Part shown: positions 1 through 5,735 of the stretch, one piece after another
Position numbering within the stretch: the first letter of the stretch is position 1
Layout of the letters: each line of letters opens with the position of its first letter
Origin: Flavobacterium araucananum
GTDB taxonomy: Bacteria; Bacteroidota; Bacteroidia; Flavobacteriales; Flavobacteriaceae
Assembly: GCF_002222055.1 (NCBI RefSeq)
Contig: NZ_MUGS01000002.1
Coordinates: 391,745 to 455,744, forward strand
Reading direction: 5' to 3'
Length of the DNA stretch: 64,000 nucleotides
Position numbers and translations under genes: made by a program
Notes under the pieces: model-generated
What the model was told of the DNA's origin: nothing
Seen by the model: the letters and a program-made list of their open reading frames with translations, nothing else
Database searches by the model: none

Positions 1-264
1 CGTGCAAAATTGGTTACCGATTTATCTTTTGGATATCAAATTAACGAAAAATTCAGATTTACACTTGGGTTTAATAATATAGGAGATGTATATCCGGACA
101 GAAACAATCCATCAACTCCGGCGTTTACCAATACAACGCCAACATTGTCTCCTGCACCAAGCACAGATCTAACCAATGCAAATCAGTTTGCTTATTCAAG
201 AGCAGTTTCACAATTTGGATTGAACGGAAGATTTGGTTTTGCCAGATTAAGTTTTAAATTCTAA
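1..264 (+). CDS. TonB-dependent receptor, C-terminal end (partial)
   Basis: The frame is open from the left edge, so the gene starts outside the window. The visible 87 residues look like the last beta-strands of an outer-membrane receptor barrel: a GYQINEKFRFTLGFNNIGDVYPD stretch (split here by family wording only: strand, then the N-N-I-G-D-x-Y-P-D turn typical of SusC/TonB receptors) and a final strand ending in aromatic Phe (FARLSFKF), the usual outer-membrane C-terminal signature. The ligand cannot be read from this fragment. Family assignment is from the conserved C-terminal turn and the terminal aromatic residue. Confidence 0.75.
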   Translation, partial: RAKLVTDLSFGYQINEKFRFTLGFNNIGDVYPDRNNPSTPAFTNTTPTLSPAPSTDLTNANQFAYSRAVSQFGLNGRFGFARLSFKF

Positions 265-273
265 AATAAAATA

Positions 274-351
274 TTAGCCACAGATTATAGGGATCGAACG
301 GATTTTGCACCGATTTTTTTAATCCTTTTAATCCCTATAATCTGTGGCTAA
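274..351. repeat. Perfect 21-bp inverted repeat, intergenic
   Basis: Arms at 274-294 and 331-351 are exact reverse complements around the words CCACAGATTATAGGGAT and ATCCCTATAATCTGTGG. There is no long T run after it, so it is more likely a dispersed palindromic repeat than a clean terminator. A related element with the words CCACAGATTA and AATCTGTGG lies at 62620-62690. The stretch 352-490 holds further repeat-like text (AATCTGTG, AATCCGTGG) and no gene. Confidence 0.7.
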
Positions 352-494
352 CTTTTTTAATCAACTGCAAAGCAAATAAAATAAATCTGTGTAAATCTGC
401 TCAATAAGTTTAATCCGTGGGTAAATTTTTTAAAGAGAAATACCAGCATTTACGGAGCTTCCAAAAATATTAATGTTAAATGTTATTTTTTGAT

Positions 495-524
495 TTGGTA
501 GTTCTAAAAATAGTTCTATATTTA
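495..524 (+). promoter_or_regulatory. Putative promoter for leader peptide 1
   Basis: A -33-like TTG at 495-497 and a -7-like TATATTTA at 517-524 are separated by 19 bases. The Bacteroidetes consensus is TTG and TAnnTTTG with a spacing near 19. The last base departs from consensus. A start near 531 would leave about 40 bases before the leader ATG at 572. Confidence 0.45.
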
Positions 525-571
525 CTCTATCAAATTAGTCGAGTTTAAAAAAGCGATTAGTTTTAAATAAA

Positions 572-658
572 ATGAAAATGAAAACAGTAGCGAAAAATAT
601 GATTATATGTTGTGAGATGATGCAAATGTGCATCCCAATTCGTTATAGCCAAAAGTGA
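572..658 (+). CDS. Met/Cys-rich leader peptide (attenuator 1)
   Basis: This is a 28-codon ORF with ATG at 572 and TGA at 656. It contains six Met and three Cys residues, clustered in the middle as N-M-I-I-C-C-E-M-M-Q-M-C (codons 9-20). Such a pile-up of two sulfur amino acids immediately before a terminator and a methionine operon is what is expected of a ribosome-stalling leader. Its last codons (649-655, CCAAAAG) are complementary to the 5' arm of the downstream terminator. Function is inferred from composition and layout; I know of no named family for it. Confidence 0.7.
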   Translation: MKMKTVAKNMIICCEMMQMCIPIRYSQK

Positions 659-725
659 AAGAGTAAATCTTTGTTATAGTTAGAACTATAAGCCCTTTTG
701 GTCGCCATCCGAAAGGGCTTTTTTT
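649..725 (+). promoter_or_regulatory. Transcription attenuator 1 (terminator/antiterminator)
   Basis: Terminator: AGCCCTTT at 691-698 pairs with AAAGGGCT at 712-719, extended by three more pairs, and a run of seven Ts follows (719-725). Antiterminator: CCAAAAG at 649-655 is fully complementary to CTTTTGG at 695-701, so it competes with the terminator stem. Between them is a dyad TTATAGTT/AACTATAA (674-681, 684-691). A ribosome stalled on the Met/Cys codons (about 608-631) would leave 649-655 free and favour readthrough; one reaching the stop codon (656) would cover it and allow termination. Geometry is read from sequence; the regulatory outcome is inference. Confidence 0.7.
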
Positions 726-751
726 ATTTCAACACTTTTTAATTCCAAATT

Positions 752-949
752 ATGAAAACACTAAATTCAATCGCAGTAGAATATTTATTGAGAAACGATT
801 CTCAAAATACTACTAATAATAAGTCCGAAGACATAGCAAAAGAAGTTATAAGACTAAATGCAGAACAGGCTGTAATAAGAAGTCAAAAATCATTATTGCT
901 TTTAATGTATAATCTTGAAGAAGAAGGAGAAGATTTTTTTATACAATAA
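752..949 (+). CDS. Small conserved-tail protein A (unknown function)
   Basis: This encodes 65 residues starting 27 bases after the attenuator T run and ending 57 bases before metY. No signal peptide or membrane segment is seen. It is charged and probably helical, and ends S-L-L-L-L-M-Y-N-L-E-E-E-G-E-D-F-F-I-Q. The small ORF at 4172-4375, placed identically after the second attenuator, ends in the same pattern (S-L-L-F-L-M-Y-S-K-E-N-E-T-L-F-I), so the tail S-L-L-x-L-M-Y-x-x-E-x-E is shared while the N-termini differ. Twin placement and twin tails argue that it is a real gene. I do not recognise a family. Confidence 0.65.
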   Translation: MKTLNSIAVEYLLRNDSQNTTNNKSEDIAKEVIRLNAEQAVIRSQKSLLLLMYNLEEEGEDFFIQ

Positions 950-1005
950 AGATCAATTTCAATAACAATATATATAGTATTAACAATACCTAAAAAACTA
1001 AGATC

Positions 1006-2310
1006 ATGAGCACACAAAAATTCGCAACAAACGCACTACACGCAGGACACGATGTTACTAAAAATGCAGGAACAAGAGCAGTGCCAATTTATCAAACATC
1101 ATCATACGTATTTAACGATTCAGATCATGCTGCTAATTTATTTGGTCTTGCCGAAGCAGGATTTATCTACACCCGTTTAAATAACCCAACGAATGATGTT
1201 CTGGAACAACGTCTTGCAGCACTCGAAGGTGGGATTGGAGCTGTTGTTACAGCATCCGGAGCCTCTGCAATTTCGACAACATTGCTGACTTTGCTAAAAG
1301 CGGGCGACCATATTGTGGCTTCGAATAGTTTATACGGAGGAACTTATAATTTGCTTAATGTAACTTTGCCTCGTTTAGGAATCACGACAACATTTGTAGA
1401 TCCTTCTAAACCTGAGAATTTTACCAAAGCAGCCAAAGAAAATACAAGAGCTTTTTTTGTAGAATCATTAGGGAATCCAAAATTAGATGTATTGGACTTA
1501 AAAGCAATTTCGGCGGAAGCCAAAAACTTCAAAGTACCTTTTATAGTAGACAACACTGTTGCGACACCTTATTTATTGAACCCAATTAAGTACGGAGCAG
1601 ATATTGTGATTCACTCACTGACAAAATATATTTCAGGTAACGGAACTTCGTTAGGAGGTGTTATTATAGATGCAGGAAATTTTGACTGGTCAAACGGAAA
1701 ATTTCCGGAGTTTACAGAACCATCCGCGGGATATCATGGCTTGGTATATCATGAAGCTTTAGGAAATGCTGCTTTTATTGCAAAAGCAAGAATCGAAGGT
1801 TTACGTGATTTTGGTGCCGCTTTGAGTCCGTTTAATGCTTTTCAAATCATTCAGGGATTAGAGACATTACCAATCCGAATCCAGAAGCATAGCGAAAATG
1901 CTTTGGCTTTAGCCTCTTGGTTAGAGAAACAAGATGAGGTTGTCTGGGTAAATTATCCAGGATTAAAAACCAATAAATATTATGACTTAGCACAGGAATA
2001 TTTACCAAAAGGACAAAGTGGAGTAATTACTTTTGGACTAAAAGGTGGTTTTGAAGCAGCTAAAAAAGTAGTCGATCAAACGAAATTGTTCTCGCTTTTG
2101 GCCAATATTGGGGATACCAAATCATTGATTATTCATCCCGCAAGTACAACACACCAACAATTGTCTGATGCTGACCAACTGGAAACAGGAGTTTCAAAAG
2201 ATTTAGTACGACTTTCTGTTGGACTTGAAGATATCGAAGATTTAATAGCTGATTTGCAAACCGTTTTCGCAAATGTTACCCAATCGCAATACAGCGTTAA
2301 TAAAAATTAG
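1006..2310 (+). CDS. metY: O-acetylhomoserine sulfhydrylase (aminocarboxypropyltransferase)
   Basis: PLP enzyme of the Cys/Met metabolism family, 434 residues, normal for MetY-type O-acetylhomoserine sulfhydrylases, which make homocysteine from O-acetylhomoserine and sulfide in the cytosol. Visible motifs are YTRLNNPTND near residue 55, the PLP lysine in HSLTKYISGNG (K207), and RLSVGLEDIEDLI near the C-terminus. ATG at 1006 is the first start and gives a standard N-terminus. It is third in the attenuator 1 unit (leader, small ORF, metY), so it should respond to Met/Cys supply. metZ at 8785 is a related enzyme with a partly overlapping role. Confidence 0.9.
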   Translation: MSTQKFATNALHAGHDVTKNAGTRAVPIYQTSSYVFNDSDHAANLFGLAEAGFIYTRLNNPTNDVLEQRLAALEGGIGAVVTASGASAISTTLLTLLKAGDHIVASNSLYGGTYNLLNVTLPRLGITTTFVDPSKPENFTKAAKENTRAFFVESLGNPKLDVLDLKAISAEAKNFKVPFIVDNTVATPYLLNPIKYGADIVIHSLTKYISGNGTSLGGVIIDAGNFDWSNGKFPEFTEPSAGYHGLVYHEALGNAAFIAKARIEGLRDFGAALSPFNAFQIIQGLETLPIRIQKHSENALALASWLEKQDEVVWVNYPGLKTNKYYDLAQEYLPKGQSGVITFGLKGGFEAAKKVVDQTKLFSLLANIGDTKSLIIHPASTTHQQLSDADQLETGVSKDLVRLSVGLEDIEDLIADLQTVFANVTQSQYSVNKN

Positions 2311-2398
2311 GTTTTTTTGTTTTTTGTTTGAAAAATTGCCTTTAGTAGCGTGAGTTCTGCTAGAGGTGATTTTTTATAATAAAGAAATTAATATATAT

Positions 2399-2422
2399 GT
2401 AGAGGCGCACAGCAGTGCGTCT
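2399..2422. repeat. Short dispersed hairpin repeat
   Basis: The stretch GTAGAGGCGCAC-AGCA-GTGCGTCT folds as a GC-rich hairpin in an AT-rich gap between metY and the homoserine dehydrogenase-like gene. It resembles the GTAGAGACGCAC type of interspersed hairpin seen in Bacteroidetes genomes. No T run follows, so it is not called as a terminator. Confidence 0.45.
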
Positions 2423-2466
2423 AAAATATTTTAAGGTTTAATTAACCCCCAATAAATTAAAAAATT

Positions 2467-3555
2467 ATGTCAAAGCTTAAAATAAATATCATCCTTTTTG
2501 GAATTGGAAATATCGGAAGTACTTTGATTAATCAAATTATCGAAAGTCAGGAGTTTTTTCTGGAAAGTAAAAATGTCGATTTTCATTTCCCGATAATCAC
2601 AAACTCTACAGTTGCCTTTTTCGAGAAAGAAGGCGTTGGATATGCCTGGGAAACCAATTTTCTTGAATTGGCAGTTCCGTTTAAAGTGCAGGATATTATT
2701 GAATTTGCCAAAGAAAACGAATTTGAAAATCTAATTGCAGTTGATGCAACGGCAAGTGATGAGTTAATTCATCATTATAATACCCTGATCGAGAACGGCT
2801 TTAATATTGTAGCGGTAAATAAAAAAGCCAATACCTTGCCAATTGATTTGTATAAAGAGATTAGATCAAATCTTAAAAAGTACGACAAAGAATTTTTGTA
2901 TGAAACATCCGTCGACACAGGTTTTCCCGTTTTGCAAACCTTAAGAGATTTGTATTACTCGGGCGAAAAGATCACGAAGATACGAGGTGTTTTTTCAGAT
3001 AACCTGAGTTATGTGTTTAATAGGTTTGCCAGTGAAGAAACGACCTTTTCGTCTCTTCTAAAAGATGCAAGCTTGCTTGGTTTAATGCGTTCGACCTTCA
3101 AAGAGGATTTATCCGGAAATGATACCGCAAGAAAATTACTGATTCTGACCAGAGAAATTGGAAAGGATTTTGAATTGTCAGATATAAAAATTCATCCTCT
3201 TATTACCGAACAGCATTTAGAACCCAACGGAATACTTAATAAGGATGCAGTCGACAGATCGTTTAAAATTGCAAAAATTACCCAGTCAGACAATCATGTA
3301 TTAAGATATGTTGGAGAGTTTGATGTACAGAAAAACACCTTAGAAGTCAAATTAGTTTCAGAGCCTGTTACATCAGCGATTGGACAATTGAAAGGATCAG
3401 ATACAATTTTCGAAATCTACACACAATCTTACGCAGATGTTCCAATAGCAATTCAAAGTGCTTCGGCATGCAAGCAAGCCATTTCAAGAGGGATAATAAC
3501 TGACATTTTGAAAGTTGCTGAAAAAATTAAAAATAAAGAAGCAGTTTGGTCGTAA
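2467..3555 (+). CDS. Degenerate homoserine dehydrogenase paralogue
   Basis: This 362-residue protein aligns along its length with the C-terminal homoserine dehydrogenase half of the fused protein at 5736-8150. The NAD(P) loop is kept (G12-I-G14-N-I-G17), as are N118-K119, D214, D219 and the lysine K223 of the family. Several otherwise conserved active-site motifs are lost: VGAG reads VDTG (149-152), FSGTLSY reads FSDNLSY (D178), TEPDP reads M-R-S-T-F (207-211), and GAGAG reads S-A-S-A-C (331-335). It may therefore be catalytically weak or dead, perhaps a regulatory or hetero-oligomer partner. It lies 156 bases after metY and is probably in the attenuator 1 unit. Confidence 0.8.
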   Translation: MSKLKINIILFGIGNIGSTLINQIIESQEFFLESKNVDFHFPIITNSTVAFFEKEGVGYAWETNFLELAVPFKVQDIIEFAKENEFENLIAVDATASDELIHHYNTLIENGFNIVAVNKKANTLPIDLYKEIRSNLKKYDKEFLYETSVDTGFPVLQTLRDLYYSGEKITKIRGVFSDNLSYVFNRFASEETTFSSLLKDASLLGLMRSTFKEDLSGNDTARKLLILTREIGKDFELSDIKIHPLITEQHLEPNGILNKDAVDRSFKIAKITQSDNHVLRYVGEFDVQKNTLEVKLVSEPVTSAIGQLKGSDTIFEIYTQSYADVPIAIQSASACKQAISRGIITDILKVAEKIKNKEAVWS

Positions 3556-3916
3556 GTGGTTTCCAATAGTAGTTAGTTGTTCTTTGATATATTGAAACAG
3601 GAAAGTTTATTGTGTTATTTTTTGTAGGTTTTTACATCTAATAAATAAAAAATAATTTTTGTAAGATGTTTTTTAACGTTTAAATGCTGTTTTTTAACGT
3701 TTTTTAAGATTAATTTGTTGATTCTCACTTGTATAATTGAAAAAATATTCGCACATTTGTAACACCTCAAAAGCTACAAATAAAATAACTTAACTATTCT
3801 GATAATAGTTATGTCGATCGGGACAAAAGTTGAATAACTTTAATTCTTATTGATTTTTAAAAGAAGAGAAAGTTAAAATATTTCAATAGTTTCGAGAAGC
3901 TAATAAAAACAAACAA
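3556..3916 (+). promoter_or_regulatory. Gap with putative promoter and 5' region of leader 2
   Basis: No gene is seen in this AT-rich gap. A possible promoter has TTG at 3729-3731 and CACATTTG at 3752-3759, 20 bases apart; the -7 element lacks its first T. Downstream is a dyad TAACTATT/AATAGTTA (3791-3798, 3804-3811), which may be an operator or a 5' RNA hairpin. The word TTTTTTAACGTTT occurs twice near 3668-3705. If this promoter is used, the leader 2 transcript has about 150 bases before its ATG. Confidence 0.35.
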
Positions 3917-4024
3917 ATGCAAGAATTTTTTAAAATAGCAAGCAAATCAAAGATGAATAAATCCCTACAGATGAACAAGATGTTTATGTCTAATGTCGCA
4001 CGTATTTGTGTACGCGTCTGTTGA
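3917..4024 (+). CDS. Met/Cys-rich leader peptide (attenuator 2)
   Basis: This is a 35-codon ORF with ATG at 3917 and TGA at 4022. Met residues fall at codons 1, 13, 19, 22 and 24 (Q-M-N-K-M-F-M), and the peptide ends R-I-C-V-R-V-C with Cys at 31 and 35. Internal ATGs at 3953 or 3971 are alternative starts. It is followed at once by an antiterminator segment and a perfect terminator, repeating the layout of the leader at 572. The role as a stalling leader is inferred from composition and position. Confidence 0.68.
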   Translation: MQEFFKIASKSKMNKSLQMNKMFMSNVARICVRVC

Positions 4025-4093
4025 TACTAAAAGTATATATAAGTTGTAAAAAACTTAAACCCTTTTGGTATTCAAACCCAAAAGGGTTTTTTT
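4024..4093 (+). promoter_or_regulatory. Transcription attenuator 2 (terminator/antiterminator)
   Basis: Terminator: AAACCCTTTTGG (4057-4068) and CCAAAAGGGTTT (4078-4089) form a perfect 12-bp stem with T4087-T4093 following. Antiterminator: ATACTAAAAG (4024-4033) can pair over ten positions, one of them G-U, with CTTTTGGTAT (4062-4071), which includes most of the terminator 5' arm. A ribosome at the stop codon (4022-4024) would cover 4024-4033 and favour termination, while stalling at the Met codons 3980-3988 or at Cys 4007 leaves it free. Both attenuators use the same CTTTTGG/CCAAAAG core. Confidence 0.72.
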
Positions 4094-4171
4094 ATTCCAT
4101 TTGGTTGCCATAACAAAAAATTAAACAAAGAATAATAGTATAAAACACAAACTAACATAAACTTAAATATC

Positions 4172-4375
4172 ATGAGCAAATTAAACTACATAACAAAAAC
4201 TTTTTCTACATTGAAAAACTTGAGAGCTAAAAGAAACAATGCACCGCCACCAACAAACGAATTGGTACATCCCAGATTTGGGATTGCAGAGGCTGATAAA
4301 ATAGCAGAGAAAAAAGAGCCAAACTCATTATTGTTTTTGATGTATTCAAAAGAAAATGAAACACTTTTTATCTAA
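4172..4375 (+). CDS. Small conserved-tail protein B (unknown function)
   Basis: This encodes 67 residues, basic and Pro-containing in the N-terminal half (LRAKRNNAPPPTNELVHP), with the tail S-L-L-F-L-M-Y-S-K-E-N-E-T-L-F-I matching that of the protein at 752-949. It starts 78 bases after attenuator 2 and ends about 190 bases before the SAM-I riboswitch upstream of metX. No signal peptide or membrane helix is seen. The twin arrangement suggests a shared, perhaps regulatory, role in sulfur amino-acid metabolism; no known family is recognised. Confidence 0.65.
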   Translation: MSKLNYITKTFSTLKNLRAKRNNAPPPTNELVHPRFGIAEADKIAEKKEPNSLLFLMYSKENETLFI

Positions 4376-4565
4376 ATCAAAAAGTATCATAAAATAGGGT
4401 AATACCTGCTTAAATTTACTGAGCAAATAGTTCGGTAATTTTTTGCGTACAATAGTTTTTGTTTGAATTATGTTTAAGAAATCGAGGAATCAGTTTCGAT
4501 AAAATTTGTTTGTTTAAGAAATTAGTAGTTAATTTGCATCTTTAAGTTCAAAAACGTATTGAAAT

Positions 4566-4670
4566 GTTATAAAGAAAGGACGAGGGATTAGACCCGATGA
4601 ATCCTTAGCAACCCTTCGTTAAATCGAAGAAGGTGCTGCATTCTACCACGCCCAAACGTGGAAAGATAAC
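4566..4670 (+). ncRNA. SAM-I (S-box) riboswitch upstream of metX-thrA
   Basis: Core motifs of the S-adenosylmethionine-binding aptamer are present in order: AAAGAAAGGACGAGGGA, GACCCGATGAA, CCTTAGCAACC, AAGGTGCTGCATTC and GGAAAGATAAC. The closing stem pairs GTTAT (4566-4570) with ATAAC (4666-4670). Downstream, CTTTCTTT (4701-4708) is complementary to AAAGAAAG (4571-4578) in the 5' strand of the aptamer and may be part of a switch, though no clear terminator follows. It should lower metX and thrA expression when SAM is abundant. It lies inside a transcript already controlled by attenuator 2. Confidence 0.93.
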
Positions 4671-4744
4671 AACAAGAATTTTTCTAGTTTCACTCTAGTA
4701 CTTTCTTTCTAATATTTCCACATACAAATCAAAATTAAAAAGAT

Positions 4745-5734
4745 TTGAAATTGGAAAATATACCAAGTCCCATTATAATTCAGGATTTCATCACAGAAAG
4801 TGGTGCATCATATCCATTATTGCCATTAAGTTTTACACTTTTTGGTTTACCATTGCACAGTGCGCCTGTAGTGCTGGTTAATCACGCTTTAACCGGAAAC
4901 GCTCAGGTAACAGGTGAAAATGGTTGGTGGAATGATTTAATTGGCGACGAAAAAACAATCGATACCAACAAATATACCGTATTAGCATTCGACGTTCCGG
5001 GAAATGGGAATCATTCGTTTATAATCGAAAACTATCAGGATTTTACAACAAGAGATATTGCCAGAATTTTTATAAAAGGTTTAGCGGCTTTAAATATCGC
5101 ACAAGTACACACCATTATTGGTGGGTCTGTGGGCGGAGGAATTGCATGGGAAATTCTTGCATTAGAACCCAACATTACTCAAAACCTGATACCAATTGCA
5201 ACCGACTGGAAATCTACAGACTGGATGATTGCAAATTGTTATTTACAAGAGCAAATCCTGAACAATTCTTCAAAACCTATCGAAGATGCCAGAATTCATG
5301 CCATGTTGTGCTATCGCTCTCCTGAATCATTCAAAGAAAAATTTCGAAGAACAACCAATAACGACCTGCTGATTTTTAATATAGAAAGCTGGTTGGCACA
5401 TCACGGTCAAAAATTACAAAAGAGATACCAATTGTCATCGTATAAATTGATGAACCAATTGCTCAAAACCATAGATATTACCAGAAATAGTGACGATTTC
5501 GAAACTTTATTGTCCAGAACAAATGCCGCGATTCACATTATCGGAATCAACTCAGACTTGTTTTTTACGCCAAAAGAAAATCGCGAAACTTTTCAGGAAT
5601 TAAAGAAGTTTAAAGACAATGTTTTTTACAGCGAAATAGATTCGGTTCACGGACATGACGCTTTTTTAATAGAGTACAAACAATTAGATCATTTACTTGC
5701 CGATATTTTTAAGGCAGAAACAATAGAAAAATAA
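4745..5734 (+). CDS. metX: Homoserine O-acetyltransferase-like alpha/beta hydrolase
   Basis: This 329-residue alpha/beta-hydrolase of the MetX family activates homoserine by acylation for sulfhydrylation. Seen: VNHALTGNAQ and the GWW motif near residues 45-62, the nucleophile elbow GGSVGG (S128), an acid in GINSDLFF (D271), and a histidine in VHGHDAFL (H304). It is shorter than classical MetX (about 370 residues), as a lid segment is reduced. The start is TTG at 4745 because no in-frame ATG fits the family N-terminus. It lies below the SAM-I riboswitch and one base before thrA, so both are one operon. Confidence 0.85.
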   Translation: MKLENIPSPIIIQDFITESGASYPLLPLSFTLFGLPLHSAPVVLVNHALTGNAQVTGENGWWNDLIGDEKTIDTNKYTVLAFDVPGNGNHSFIIENYQDFTTRDIARIFIKGLAALNIAQVHTIIGGSVGGGIAWEILALEPNITQNLIPIATDWKSTDWMIANCYLQEQILNNSSKPIEDARIHAMLCYRSPESFKEKFRRTTNNDLLIFNIESWLAHHGQKLQKRYQLSSYKLMNQLLKTIDITRNSDDFETLLSRTNAAIHIIGINSDLFFTPKENRETFQELKKFKDNVFYSEIDSVHGHDAFLIEYKQLDHLLADIFKAETIEK

Positions 5735-5735
5735 A

